A stretch of 64,000 nt of DNA from Burkholderia arboris (GTDB lineage: Bacteria > Pseudomonadota > Gammaproteobacteria > Burkholderiales > Burkholderiaceae), in NCBI RefSeq assembly GCF_902499125.1, contig NZ_CABVPX010000038.1, positions 1-64,000 of the forward strand, in the 5' to 3' direction. Below the pieces are notes generated by a model that saw only the letters and a program-made list of their open reading frames with translations, did not search any database and was not told the DNA's origin. Positions 24,909 to 34,098 of this stretch are shown here, piece after piece. How positions within the stretch are numbered: the stretch's first letter is position 1; every line of letters begins with the position of its first letter. A program made the position numbers and the translations under genes.

Positions 24909-25838
24909 ATGACCGCCAAAACCATTCGTCACTACCTGCAGTTCAAGGATTTCTCGCTGGAAGACTACGAGTACGTGCTCGAACGCACGGGTATCCTGAA
25001 GCGCAAGTTCAAGAACTACGAGACCTATCACCCGCTGCACGACCGCACGCTCGCGATGATCTTCGAGAAGAGCTCGACGCGCACGCGCCTGTCGTTCGAG
25101 GCCGGGATCTTCCAGCTCGGCGGCCACGCCGTCTTCATGAGCACGCGCGACACGCAGCTCGGCCGCGGCGAACCCGTCGAGGATTCCGCGCAGGTCATCT
25201 CGCGGATGGTCGACATCATCATGATCCGCACGTTCGAGCAGGAGGTCATCACCCGCTTCGCGGAAAACTCCCGCGTGCCGGTGATCAACGGCCTGACGAA
25301 CGACTACCACCCGTGCCAGGTGCTCGCCGACATCTTCACGTACTACGAGCACCGCGGCCCGATCGCCGGCAAGACCGTCGCGTGGGTCGGCGACGCGAAC
25401 AACATGCTCTACACGTGGATCGAAGCCGCGCAGATCCTCGGCTTCAAGCTGCGCCTGTCCACGCCGCCCGGCTATGCGCTCGACATGAAGCTCGTGTCGC
25501 CCGGCAGCGCGCCGTTCTACGAGGTGTTCGACGATCCGAACGAAGCCTGCAAGGGCGCCGATCTCGTCACCACCGACGTGTGGACGAGCATGGGTTTCGA
25601 GGCCGAGAACGAGGCACGCATGCAGGCGTTTGCCGACTGGTGCGTCGACGAGGAAATGATGGGTCACGCGAACCCGGACGCGCTCTTCATGCACTGCCTG
25701 CCCGCACACCGCGGCGAGGAAGTGACGGCCGGCGTGATCGACGGCCCGCAGAGCGTCGTGTGGGACGAAGCGGAAAACCGCCTGCACGTGCAGAAGGCGC
25801 TGATGGAGTTCCTGCTGCTCGGCCGCCTCAAGCACTGA
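24909..25838 (+). CDS. argF: Ornithine carbamoyltransferase
   Basis: A 309-residue cytosolic enzyme making citrulline from ornithine and carbamoyl phosphate in arginine biosynthesis. The carbamoyl-phosphate-binding motif is FEKSSTRTRLSFE, the ornithine-side motifs are NDYHPCQVLADI and the catalytic HCLPAHRGEEV, and TDVWTSMGFE is also conserved. The length is the anabolic ArgF length (about 305-310), and the MTAKTIRHYLQFKDFS start is typical of beta-proteobacteria. A terminator follows. Confidence 0.98.
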   Translation: MTAKTIRHYLQFKDFSLEDYEYVLERTGILKRKFKNYETYHPLHDRTLAMIFEKSSTRTRLSFEAGIFQLGGHAVFMSTRDTQLGRGEPVEDSAQVISRMVDIIMIRTFEQEVITRFAENSRVPVINGLTNDYHPCQVLADIFTYYEHRGPIAGKTVAWVGDANNMLYTWIEAAQILGFKLRLSTPPGYALDMKLVSPGSAPFYEVFDDPNEACKGADLVTTDVWTSMGFEAENEARMQAFADWCVDEEMMGHANPDALFMHCLPAHRGEEVTAGVIDGPQSVVWDEAENRLHVQKALMEFLLLGRLKH

Positions 25839-25860
25839 CGCGCCGGAACGCACACGCGTA

Positions 25861-25892
25861 AAAAAAGCGCCGATCGACGATCGGCGCTTTTT
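25861..25892. terminator. Bidirectional terminator between argF and murB
   Basis: GCGCCGATC-GAC-GATCGGCGC (25867-25887) has A6 before and a T-rich tract after it. It lies 22 bases after argF and 35 bases beyond the end of convergent murB, so it can serve both. Confidence 0.92.
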
Positions 25893-25926
25893 GTTTGGGC
25901 GCGCGGAAAACGGTGCCGTGCCCGCG

Positions 25927-26976
25927 CTACAGGCAGACCGGTTCCGCCTCCAGTTCGACGCCGAAGTGCGCGCGCACGTCGGCCTGGATCGCCTGCGCCA
26001 GCGCGAGCACGTCGGCGCCCGTCGCGCCGCCGCGATTGACGAGCACGAGCGCCTGCCGGTCGTGCACGGCCGCCGCGCCGAGTGCGCGGCCCTTCCAGCC
26101 GCAGCGGTCGATCAGCCAGCCGGCCGCGAGCTTGACCCGCCCGTCCGGCTGCGGATACGACACGACTTCGAGGGCGCGGGCGCGCAGCGCCTCGAACTGC
26201 GCGGCGTCGATCACCGGATTCTTGAAGAAACTGCCCGCGTTGCCGAGCACGAGCGGGTCGGGCAGCTTCGCGCGGCGAATCGCGACGACTGCGTCGAACA
26301 CGTCGCGCGGCGTCGCCGCATCGGGTGCGATGCCGCGCGCGTCGAGCTCGCGCGTGACGTCCGCGTAGCCGAGCCGCGGCGTCCATTGTTTCGGCAGACG
26401 GAACGTCACCGATACGATCGCGAACCGGCCACGCCCGTCCCGCTTGAAGAAGCTGTCGCGGTAGCCGAACGCGCAGCGCGCGGCGTCGAAGCGCTCGCTG
26501 CGCCCCGTCGCCAGTTCGACCGCGACCAGCGAATCGAAATACGCCTTCATTTCGAGGCCGTATGCGCCGATGTTCTGGATCGGCGCGGCGCCGACGGTGC
26601 CTGGGATCAGCGCGAGGTTCTCGAGGCCCGGCATCCCGTGCTCGAGCGTCCATGCGACGAATGCGTGCCAGTTCTCGCCGCCGCCGGCCTCGACGTACCA
26701 CGCGTCGCCGTCCTCGCGCACGACGCGGCGGCCGGCGATCTCGTCGAGCAGCACGACGCCGTCGAAATCGCGCGTGAACACGACGTTGCTGCCGCCGCCG
26801 AGCACGAGCTGCGGCAGGTTCGCGACGCGCGGGTCGCGGTGCAGCGCCTCGAACTGCGCCGCGTGCGTGACGCGCGCGGCAAAGCGCGCGCGCGCGGCGA
26901 TGCCGAACGTGTTGTGCGCGGCAAGCGCATGGTCGGGAAGCAGCGACAGGGTGGAATCGTCAGGAGGCATCGGCAT
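25927..26976 (-). CDS. murB: UDP-N-acetylenolpyruvoylglucosamine reductase
   Basis: A 349-residue FAD enzyme that reduces UDP-GlcNAc-enolpyruvate to UDP-MurNAc in the cytosol. The FAD-binding segments are LVLGGGSNVVF and NLALIPGTVGAAPIQNIGAYGLEM; the catalytic proton donor Ser lies in FGYRDSFFKR. The C-terminal domain shows GNAGSFFKNPV, AAGWLIDRCGWKG and the final glutamate in ELEAEPVCL. The pattern and length are of the E. coli type I MurB. Two adjacent start codons (26976 and 26970) are possible. Confidence 0.97.
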   Translation of the reverse strand: MPMPPDDSTLSLLPDHALAAHNTFGIAARARFAARVTHAAQFEALHRDPRVANLPQLVLGGGSNVVFTRDFDGVVLLDEIAGRRVVREDGDAWYVEAGGGENWHAFVAWTLEHGMPGLENLALIPGTVGAAPIQNIGAYGLEMKAYFDSLVAVELATGRSERFDAARCAFGYRDSFFKRDGRGRFAIVSVTFRLPKQWTPRLGYADVTRELDARGIAPDAATPRDVFDAVVAIRRAKLPDPLVLGNAGSFFKNPVIDAAQFEALRARALEVVSYPQPDGRVKLAAGWLIDRCGWKGRALGAAAVHDRQALVLVNRGGATGADVLALAQAIQADVRAHFGVELEAEPVCL

Positions 26977-27113
26977 TCGCGGTCACGTCGGCCCGGTCCG
27001 GCAAACGGCCGGTCTTGGGCAAACGGAGGGGCATCGGTAAAATGGCAAACAGTCCGCAATTATAGCGAGTGCCCGCGCGCGAGCCGGGTGCCCGCATCTC
27101 AAGGGAGAATGCC

Positions 27114-27599
27114 ATGCCATCGTTCGACGTCGTTTCCGAAGCGAACATGATCGAAGTGAAGAACGCCATCGAGCAGTCGAACAAGGAAATTTCGACGCGC
27201 TTCGACTTCAAGGGCTCCGACGCGCGCGTCGAGCAGAAGGAACGCGAGCTGACGCTGTTCGCCGACGACGATTTCAAGCTCGGCCAGGTCAAGGACGTGC
27301 TGATCAGCAAGCTGGCCAAGCGCAACGTCGACGTGCGCTTCCTCGACTACGGCAAGGTCGAGAAGATCGGCGGCGACAAGGTCAAGCAGATCGTCACCGT
27401 GAAGAAGGGCGTGAGCGGCGATCTCGCGAAGAAGATCGTGCGCCTCGTGAAGGACAGCAAGATCAAGGTGCAGGCGAGCATCCAGGGCGACGCGGTGCGC
27501 GTGGCCGGCACGAAGCGCGACGACCTGCAGAACGTGATCGCGATGCTGCGCAAGGACGTGACCGACACGCCGCTCGACTTCAACAACTTCCGCGACTGA
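27114..27599 (+). CDS. YajQ family cyclic-di-GMP-binding protein
   Basis: A 161-residue cytosolic protein with the YajQ signature MPSFDVVSEANMIEVKNAIEQSNKEISTRFDFKGSDA at the start and DLQNVIAMLRKDVTDTPLDFNNFRD at the end, forming two tandem RRM-like domains. Homologues in Xanthomonas bind cyclic di-GMP and control virulence genes together with a transcription factor; in E. coli YajQ binds RNA and nucleotides. AAGGGAGA directly precedes the ATG at 27114. It is divergent from murB across 137 bp. Confidence 0.96.
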   Translation: MPSFDVVSEANMIEVKNAIEQSNKEISTRFDFKGSDARVEQKERELTLFADDDFKLGQVKDVLISKLAKRNVDVRFLDYGKVEKIGGDKVKQIVTVKKGVSGDLAKKIVRLVKDSKIKVQASIQGDAVRVAGTKRDDLQNVIAMLRKDVTDTPLDFNNFRD

Positions 27600-27678
27600 T
27601 CGCCAGCCGATCCGTCACGTCATTCGGCCGGGCCCCGCATGCGCGGCGCGCCCGGCGCGCGGCAAGCGCCGCGCTTTC

Positions 27679-28317
27679 TCAGGCTTTCCCGCCGTCCTGC
27701 GCGCCGCCGTCCGCGGCCGCCTTCTTCTTGTCGCCGATCCGGCTCTCCTGCCCCGCGAGCAGCTTCGAAATGTTGCCGCGGTGACGCCACACGAGCAGCA
27801 CGCTCATCGCGAGCACGGCCCACGCGACCGGGTTGTGGCCCGTGCCGAACAGGAACACGTCGAACACCGGCGCGAACACGGCTGCCACCAGCGCCGCAAG
27901 GGACGAATAGCGGAAGAAGAACGCGACGATCAGCCAGGTCAGCGCAGTCGCGAGCCCGAGCACCGGGTGCACGGCGAGCAGCACGCCGGCCGCGGTCGCG
28001 ACGCCCTTGCCGCCCTGGAAGCGGAAGAACACCGGATACAGGTGGCCGAGGAACACGGCGATCGCAACCCACGCGACCGCGACGTCGGGCAGGCCCAGGC
28101 GTCGTGCGAGCCAGACGGCAAACCAGCCCTTGAACGCGTCGCCAACGAGCGTCAGGATTGCGGCCTTCTTGTTGCCGCTGCGCAGCACGTTGGTCGCGCC
28201 GGGATTCTTCGACCCGTACGAACGCGGGTCGGCCAGGCCCATCGCAGAACTGACGACAACGGCGAACGACACCGAACCGATCAGGTAGGCAACGAGGGCG
28301 GCGAGCAGGATCTGCAT
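27679..28317 (-). CDS. plsY: Acyl-phosphate:glycerol-3-phosphate acyltransferase
   Basis: A 212-residue inner-membrane enzyme making lysophosphatidic acid from acyl-phosphate and glycerol-3-phosphate, the first step of phospholipid synthesis with PlsX. The three catalytic loops are visible: SYGSKNPGATNVLRSGNKKAA, GDAFKG, and FRFQGGKGVATAAGVLL; about five hydrophobic helices surround them. The start at 28317 (MQILLAALVAYLIGSVSFA) begins the first helix. The C-terminus carries a charged Lys/Ala-rich tail. Confidence 0.96.
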   Translation of the reverse strand: MQILLAALVAYLIGSVSFAVVVSSAMGLADPRSYGSKNPGATNVLRSGNKKAAILTLVGDAFKGWFAVWLARRLGLPDVAVAWVAIAVFLGHLYPVFFRFQGGKGVATAAGVLLAVHPVLGLATALTWLIVAFFFRYSSLAALVAAVFAPVFDVFLFGTGHNPVAWAVLAMSVLLVWRHRGNISKLLAGQESRIGDKKKAAADGGAQDGGKA

Positions 28318-28433
28318 GCGGAGGACTCTTCTTTCAACGTATCGGTAAAGGGACGGCCGTGCGCGGCAAGCCGGCAAGCCGAAACGGCGCCCATTCTACC
28401 GAACGGGCGCGGGGTGCCACGAAGGTGAAACCC

Positions 28434-28925
28434 TCAGTCGACACTCGCGCACTGCACGGGCTGCGCGCCGAGCAGCGATACGAGTACCGCCGGCGCGAGG
28501 CTGACGAGGTAGCCGCGGCGGCCGCCGTTCAGGTAGATCGTCGGCAATTCGAGGATCGTCGCCTCGACGTAGACGGGCATCGTCTTGCGCGTACCGAACG
28601 GCGACGTGCCGCCGACGAGATAGCCCGAATGGCGGTTCGCGACCTCGGGCTTGCACGGTTCCACGCGCTTCGCGCCGATCTGCCGCGCAAGGTTCTTCGT
28701 CGACACGGTACGGTCGCCGTGCATCAGCACGATCAGCGGCTTCGCGTGTTCGTCTTCCATCACGAGCGTCTTCACGACGCAGTGCTCGTCCGCGCCGAGC
28801 TGGCGCGCCGATTCGCCGGTGCCGCCGTGCTCGACGTAGTCGTACGGATGCTCGCCGAACGCCACGCCATGGCGGCGCAACAGCTGGGTCGCGGGGGTTT
28901 CGGACACGTGTCTGGATTTGCTCAT
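28434..28925 (-). CDS. ybaK: Cys-tRNA(Pro)/Cys-tRNA(Cys) deacylase YbaK
   Basis: A 163-residue cytosolic trans-editing protein that hydrolyses mischarged Cys-tRNA(Pro). The YbaK/EbsC family features are TPATQLLRRHGVAF, GESARQLGADEHCVVKTLVME with the catalytic lysine, ANRHSGYLVGGTSPFGTRKTMPVYVE, and the final GRRGYLVSLAP. It lies upstream of plsY on the same strand, 116 bp away, and is divergent from the acyl-CoA synthetase. Confidence 0.95.
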   Translation of the reverse strand: MSKSRHVSETPATQLLRRHGVAFGEHPYDYVEHGGTGESARQLGADEHCVVKTLVMEDEHAKPLIVLMHGDRTVSTKNLARQIGAKRVEPCKPEVANRHSGYLVGGTSPFGTRKTMPVYVEATILELPTIYLNGGRRGYLVSLAPAVLVSLLGAQPVQCASVD

Positions 28926-29167
28926 GGCGGCATTTTAATGGCGAACGACCGGCAGGCGGGCGGCGACGTGCGCAGGCCGGCGGTATACTCGCGGCCCGTT
29001 TTCCGCCGGACGGCCGCCTGAGCCGCCGCCCCGATTCCGCCCGCCATCATTGCGGACATCGCGAAGGGCTATTGCCCGATTGGCCGATTGTCGCGCGCGC
29101 GACGTCATGGCACGATCGTTCGCAAACAACGTCGCGCCGCCGCCCGGCGCCCTTTTCTGGAGACGCC

Positions 29168-30730
29168 ATGTCCTCGCCCATTCGTTCGTCCGAGTCGCTC
29201 GACGTCGACGCCCTGCTCGCCGCGCTGCCGCGCCGCATCGCCGACGTGCCCGCGCGCTGGGCCGCACAGGCGCCCGCGCACCCGGCGCTGATCGAAGACG
29301 CGCGCCGCCTGACGTACGGCGAGCTGGCGCAGGCCGTCGATGCGGCGGCCGCGCGGCTCGCGAGCCTCGGCGTGCAAGGCGGCGACCGCGTCATGATCGT
29401 CGCGGAAAACTGCGTCGCGCAGATCGTGCTGCTGTTCGCGGTGGCCCGCCTCGACGCGTGGGCGCTCGTGTCGAACGCGCGGCTGTCCGCCGGCGAACTC
29501 GATGCGATCGCCGCGCATGCGCGCCCGAAGCTGGCCGCATTCGCGACGGACGCATCGCCCGACGCGCGCGCGCATGCCGCGCGGCTCGGCGCGACACCCG
29601 CCGGCGCGCTGCCGGTCGACATCGGCGCGTGGTCGTATCGCGTCGACGCGAGCGCGCCCGCCGAACCGGTCACGGCAGACGGCGCCACACAATGCGCGGC
29701 GCTGATCTACACGACCGGCACGACGGGCACACCGAAAGGCGTGATGCTGTCGCACCGCAACCTGCTGTTCATCGCCGCAACGTCGAGCACGCTGCGCCGC
29801 GTGTCGCCCGACGACGTCGTCTACACGGTGCTGCCCGTGTCGCACGTGTACGGGCTCGCGTCGGTCTGCCTCGGCAGCCTGTACGCAGGCGCGACGCTGC
29901 GGCTCGCGCCGCGCTTCTCGCCGGAGGCCGTGCGCGTCGCGCTCGCCGACGAAGGCGTGACGATCTTCCAGGGCGTGCCCGCGATGCACGCGAAGCTGCT
30001 CGAGCACCTGCACACGCACGGCCACACGTGGCATGCGCCGCGCCTGCGCTTCGCGTATTCGGGCGGCTCGCCGCTCGACGCGAACCTGAAGGCGCGCGTC
30101 GAGCGTCAGTACGGCGTGCCGCTGCACAACGGCTACGGGATGACCGAAAGCAGCCCGACGATCACGCAGACGCCGCTCGGCGCGCCGCGGGCCGACAGTT
30201 CGGTCGGCGTGCCGATTCCGGGCGTCGACATGCGGATCGTCGCGCCTGACGGCACCGACGTGGCGCCGGGCGACGTCGGCGAGATCCGCGTGCGCGGGCC
30301 GAACGTGATGCTCGGCTACTACCGCAACGCGGACGCGACGCGCGCCGCCGTGTCGCCGGACGGCTGGCTGAGCACCGGCGATCTCGCGCGGCAGGAGCCG
30401 GACGGCGCGGTGACGATCGCCGGCCGCAGCAAGGAACTGATCATCCGGTCGGGCTTCAACGTGTATCCGGTCGAGGTCGAGCAAGTGCTGAATGCGCATC
30501 CGGACGTCGTGCAGGCGGCCGTGATCGGCCGCGCGGTCGAGGGCAACGAGGAAGTGCTCGCGTTCGTCGAGCTGGTGCCGGGCGCGACCGCGGACGAAGC
30601 CGCGTTGCACGCGTGGTGCGCGGAGCGGCTCACGCCTTACAAGCGCCCTGCGTACATCCGCGTGCTCGATGCGCTGCCGGCCGCATCGACCGGCAAAGTG
30701 CTGAAGCACAAGCTGCGCGAGCTGGTCTGA
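29168..30730 (+). CDS. Acyl-CoA synthetase (AMP-forming)
   Basis: A 520-residue adenylate-forming ligase of the ANL superfamily, activating a carboxylic acid to its acyl-CoA through an acyl-AMP. The P-loop is ALIYTTGTTGTPKGVMLSH; further core motifs are YGMTES, GYYRNADATRAAV, GWLSTGDLARQE, GRSKELIIRSGFNVYPVEVE and the C-terminal lysine in PAASTGKVLKHKLRE. The start at 29168 has GGAGACGCC in front. No fatty-acid or aromatic genes are adjacent, so the substrate is open; length and motifs suit a short- or medium-chain or aromatic acid. Confidence 0.92.
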   Translation: MSSPIRSSESLDVDALLAALPRRIADVPARWAAQAPAHPALIEDARRLTYGELAQAVDAAAARLASLGVQGGDRVMIVAENCVAQIVLLFAVARLDAWALVSNARLSAGELDAIAAHARPKLAAFATDASPDARAHAARLGATPAGALPVDIGAWSYRVDASAPAEPVTADGATQCAALIYTTGTTGTPKGVMLSHRNLLFIAATSSTLRRVSPDDVVYTVLPVSHVYGLASVCLGSLYAGATLRLAPRFSPEAVRVALADEGVTIFQGVPAMHAKLLEHLHTHGHTWHAPRLRFAYSGGSPLDANLKARVERQYGVPLHNGYGMTESSPTITQTPLGAPRADSSVGVPIPGVDMRIVAPDGTDVAPGDVGEIRVRGPNVMLGYYRNADATRAAVSPDGWLSTGDLARQEPDGAVTIAGRSKELIIRSGFNVYPVEVEQVLNAHPDVVQAAVIGRAVEGNEEVLAFVELVPGATADEAALHAWCAERLTPYKRPAYIRVLDALPAASTGKVLKHKLRELV

Positions 30731-30808
30731 CGCCGGCCGCTGCGCGCCTGCGTACGCGTCGAGCGCGTACCGGCGCCCGCGCGGCGCCGGATGCGCGCGC
30801 CCCGCGTA

Positions 30809-31759
30809 CTAACCGCGCGGGTGGTGCTGCGCGTGCAGCGTCTTCAGCCGCTCGCGCGCGACGTGCGTATAGATCTGCGTGGTCGAGATGTCGCTGTGGC
30901 CGAGCAGCAGCTGCACGACGCGCAGGTCGGCGCCGTGGTTCAGCAGGTGTGTCGCGAATGCATGCCGCAGCGTATGCGGCGACAGGTGCGCGCGCACGTC
31001 GGCCTGCTGCGCGTGACGCTTGATGATGTTCCAGAACTGCTGGCGCGTCATCCCGTCGCCGCGCGCGGTCACGAACAGCGCGTCGGCCGCGCGCGCGCCG
31101 AGCAATGCCGGCCGTGCACCGCGCAGGTAGCGCTCGATCCAGCCGTGCGCCACTTCGCCGAACGGCACGAGCCGCTCCTTCGAGCCCTTGCCCATCACGC
31201 GCACGACGCCTTCGTTCAGGCCGACCTCGACCGTCTTCAGCGTCACGAGCTCGCTCACGCGCAGCCCGCTCGCGTACATCAGCTCGAGCATCGTGCGGTC
31301 GCGCAGGCCGAGCGGCGTGCCGACGTCGGGTGCGCCGAGCAGCGCCTCGACCTGCGCCTCCGACAACGTCGACGGGAACCGCGCCGCCTGTTTCGCGGAC
31401 GTGATCCGCAGTGTCGGGTCGGCGCTCGCGCGATGCTCGCGCACGGCCCAGCCGTAATAGCGACGGAACACCGACAGCCGCCGGTTCGACGACGTCGCCT
31501 TGCCGTCGCTGCGCGCGGCGATGTAGCCCGTCACCATCGCTTCGTCGGCCGCATCGAGCGGCGCATCGTGCGTCTCGGCCAGCCATTGGGAAAACAGCAC
31601 CAGATCGCGCCGGTACGCGTCGAGCGTGTTGCGCGCGAGCCCGTGCTCGAGCCACAGCGCATCGCAGAACACGTCGATCGACGCGCGGCTCGCGAGCAGC
31701 GCGGGTGACGCCGCGGCGGCATCGCCGTCGGCTTCGGGGGAAATCATGGGTTCACTCAT
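30809..31759 (-). CDS. xerD: Tyrosine recombinase XerD
   Basis: A 316-residue site-specific recombinase acting with XerC at dif to resolve chromosome dimers. The N-terminal SAM-like domain contains GLARNTLDAYRRDLVLFSQWL; the catalytic domain has Arg in MYASGLRVSELVTL, Lys in MGKGSKERLVPFG, HTLRHAFATHLLNHG, LLGHSDISTTQIYTHV and the nucleophilic Tyr. The start codon shares one base with the ogt stop (TGATG), so translation is coupled. It is the last gene of queG-ogt-xerD. Confidence 0.96.
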   Translation of the reverse strand: MSEPMISPEADGDAAAASPALLASRASIDVFCDALWLEHGLARNTLDAYRRDLVLFSQWLAETHDAPLDAADEAMVTGYIAARSDGKATSSNRRLSVFRRYYGWAVREHRASADPTLRITSAKQAARFPSTLSEAQVEALLGAPDVGTPLGLRDRTMLELMYASGLRVSELVTLKTVEVGLNEGVVRVMGKGSKERLVPFGEVAHGWIERYLRGARPALLGARAADALFVTARGDGMTRQQFWNIIKRHAQQADVRAHLSPHTLRHAFATHLLNHGADLRVVQLLLGHSDISTTQIYTHVARERLKTLHAQHHPRG

Positions 31760-32226
31760 CAGTACGGCACGCCTTCGTGCGCCAGCAGCCAGCGCTTCAC
31801 TTTCTGGTAATAGCCGTTGTCGTCGTGGTTCGCGAAGCCGCCGAGGCCGCCCGCCGCGACGACGCGATGGCACGGAATCACGAGCGGGAAGTAGTTCGCG
31901 CCGCACGCCTGGCCGACCGCGCGCGGTGCGCTGCCGATCCGCTTCGCGACCTGGCCGTAGGTCAGCACGGTGCCGGGCGGGATATCGCTGATCACGTCCC
32001 ACACGCGGTGCTGGAATGCGCTGCCGACTTCCGCGAGCGGCAGGTCGAAGCGCGCCGACGCACGCTCGAAATAACGCTCGATCTGCTTGACCGCGCGCTT
32101 CGCGAGCGCCGAATCCGGATCGACCGACTTCACCGATTCGGGCAGATAGACGATCTCGCGCACCACCGCGGCATCCGTACGGATGCCGACCTTGCCGAAC
32201 GGCGCGTCGATGACTGCGTTGAACAT
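31759..32226 (-). CDS. ogt: Methylated-DNA--protein-cysteine methyltransferase
   Basis: A 155-residue suicide DNA-repair protein that transfers the methyl group from O6-methylguanine to its own cysteine. The active-site motif is VIPCHRVVAAGG, preceded by the helix-turn-helix GTVLTYGQVAKRIGSAPRAVGQACGANYFP. A short N-terminal domain only, as in Ogt rather than Ada. AGGAGA lies upstream of the ATG at 32226. It overlaps xerD by one base. Confidence 0.95.
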   Translation of the reverse strand: MFNAVIDAPFGKVGIRTDAAVVREIVYLPESVKSVDPDSALAKRAVKQIERYFERASARFDLPLAEVGSAFQHRVWDVISDIPPGTVLTYGQVAKRIGSAPRAVGQACGANYFPLVIPCHRVVAAGGLGGFANHDDNGYYQKVKRWLLAHEGVPY

Positions 32227-32290
32227 TGCCTTCTCCTGACCGGGGGATGCGCGCGGCCCCGCCACGCGCCGACGACACTTTACGCCGCCT

Positions 32291-33526
32291 TCACGCGGCA
32301 CGCAGCGCCCATTCGACATGCTCGCGCACAACCGGCGACGGGTCGTCGGCCCGCGCGCGCAACGCGGCGACGATCGCGTCGCGCGCCGGCGGCGCGAGCC
32401 GGTCCGGACCCACGCGCAGCGCATTGCCGAGCCCGACCGCGAGATTGCGCAGCCAGCTTTCGTAGCCGATGCGCCGGATCGCGCTGCCCTGCATCCGCGT
32501 GTCGAATGTGTCGGCATCCCATGCAAACAGATCGACGAGCGTCGCGCGGTCGAGACCGTGCCGCACGTCGAAATCGGCGACGGGCGCGGCCTGCGCGAAC
32601 TTGTTCCACGGACACACGAGCTGGCAGTCGTCGCAGCCGTACACGCGATTGCCGATCATCGGCCGCAACGCTTCGGGGATGCTGCCTTTCAGTTCGATCG
32701 TCAGATACGAGATGCAGCGGCGCGCGTCGACGCGGTACGGCTCGACGATCGCACCGGTCGGGCACGCGTCGATGCAGCGCGTACAACTGCCGCAGTGCGC
32801 GCCGGGCGTCTCGGGTGCGGTGTCAGGCGACGTGTGCGCGTCGGCCGGCAACGGCAGGTCGACGTAGATCTCGCCGAGGAAGAACAGCGAACCGGCATCG
32901 CGCTGCAACAGCAGCGTGTGCTTGCCGCGCCAGCCGACGCCCGCCTTCTGCGCGAGTTCGACCTCGAGCACGGGCGCCGAATCGGTGAACACGCGGTAGC
33001 CGAATGCGCCGATCTCGCCCTCGATGCGCTCCGCGAGCGTCTGCAACCGGTTGCGCAGCACCTTGTGATAGTCGCGGCCACGCGCATAGATCGACACGAC
33101 GGCCGCCTGCGGATCGTCGAGCCGCGCCCGTTCGCGTGCGCGCCAATCGTGCGGCACGAGCGCGCCGGGCTCGCCGCCCGGTGCATCGCCGGCGAGCGTT
33201 TGGGCCGGCAAATAGGCGAGCCGCACGGAAATCACGCGTCGCGTACCGGCCACAAGTTCGGCCGGACGCGCGCGTTTCATCCCATGTTTCGCCATATAAT
33301 CCATTTCGCCGTGGTATCCGGCTTCCAGCCAGGCGGCGAGGCCTGCTTCGGCATCCGAGAGATCGGTATCGCTGATGCCGATCGCCCCGAAACCCAATTC
33401 GCGCCCCCACGCCCTGATGCGAGCGGCAAGCGCAGTCAACGCCGCATCATCGAGCGCGCACGGCGCCGCGCCTTCGGCTTGAGTCGAAGGCCTGTCGGAT
33501 GCGGCGAGTTCCGGTAATCGGTTCAT
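32291..33526 (-). CDS. queG: Epoxyqueuosine reductase
   Basis: A 411-residue cobalamin- and Fe-S-dependent enzyme carrying out the last step of queuosine synthesis in tRNA. The N-terminal half binds cobalamin (IGISDTDLSDAEAGLAAWLEAGYHGEMDYM, and the conserved Asp in YARGRDYHKVLRNRL); then two 4Fe-4S clusters in CGSCTRCIDACPTGAI and GCDDCQLVCPWN, followed by HEAT-like repeats. It is first in queG-ogt-xerD. The distance to the divergent tsaE start is only 17 bases, and a TAAAAT lies six bases before the ATG, so the transcript may be leaderless. Confidence 0.96.
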   Translation of the reverse strand: MNRLPELAASDRPSTQAEGAAPCALDDAALTALAARIRAWGRELGFGAIGISDTDLSDAEAGLAAWLEAGYHGEMDYMAKHGMKRARPAELVAGTRRVISVRLAYLPAQTLAGDAPGGEPGALVPHDWRARERARLDDPQAAVVSIYARGRDYHKVLRNRLQTLAERIEGEIGAFGYRVFTDSAPVLEVELAQKAGVGWRGKHTLLLQRDAGSLFFLGEIYVDLPLPADAHTSPDTAPETPGAHCGSCTRCIDACPTGAIVEPYRVDARRCISYLTIELKGSIPEALRPMIGNRVYGCDDCQLVCPWNKFAQAAPVADFDVRHGLDRATLVDLFAWDADTFDTRMQGSAIRRIGYESWLRNLAVGLGNALRVGPDRLAPPARDAIVAALRARADDPSPVVREHVEWALRAA

Positions 33527-33543
33527 CGCACTATTTTACGAGA

Positions 33544-34098
33544 ATGCCAGCCACGTCCAGCCAATCGCCTCATGACGCCATGCTGCCCGCCCCGCTCGCG
33601 GAGCGCGTGATCGCGCTCGCCGACGAAGCGGCGACCGAGGCCTTCGGCACCCGCTTCGCGCACGCGCTCGACGCGGCGCGCATCGAACTCGACCGCGCGC
33701 ATGCGTTCGACGGGCTGCAAATCCAGCTGGTCGGCGATCTCGGCGCGGGCAAGACGACCCTCGTGCGCGCGATCCTGCGCGGCCTCGGCCACCCGGGACG
33801 CGTGCGCAGCCCAACCTATACGCTCGTCGAGCCATACGCGCTCGAACGCGACGATGGGGAACTCGAGGTCTATCACTTCGATCTGTATCGATTCAACGAT
33901 CCGGCCGAATGGTCCGATGCAGGCTTTCGCGAATATTTCAATTCCAGCGCGATCTGCCTCGTCGAATGGCCGCAACAGGCGGGCACCCTGCTCGGCGTGC
34001 CCGATCTGGTTTTCTCGCTCGACGTGGATGGCGACGGCCGCGCCCTCACCGTCCGGGCGTATAGCGCTTCAGGAAAGGCATGTCTCGAAAGATGTTGA
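33544..34098 (+). CDS. tsaE: tRNA threonylcarbamoyladenosine biosynthesis ATPase TsaE
   Basis: A 184-residue cytosolic ATPase supporting TsaB/TsaD in t6A tRNA modification. The Walker A motif is LVGDLGAGKTTLVRAILRGLG, followed by RSPTYTLVEPY, HFDLYRFNDPAEWSDAGFREYF and ICLVEWPQQAG, all diagnostic. The start may be 33544 (MPATSS) or 33580 (MLPAPLAER); neither has a strong Shine-Dalgarno. It overlaps the amidase by 19 bases, the common tsaE-amiC arrangement. Confidence 0.94.
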   Translation: MPATSSQSPHDAMLPAPLAERVIALADEAATEAFGTRFAHALDAARIELDRAHAFDGLQIQLVGDLGAGKTTLVRAILRGLGHPGRVRSPTYTLVEPYALERDDGELEVYHFDLYRFNDPAEWSDAGFREYFNSSAICLVEWPQQAGTLLGVPDLVFSLDVDGDGRALTVRAYSASGKACLERC

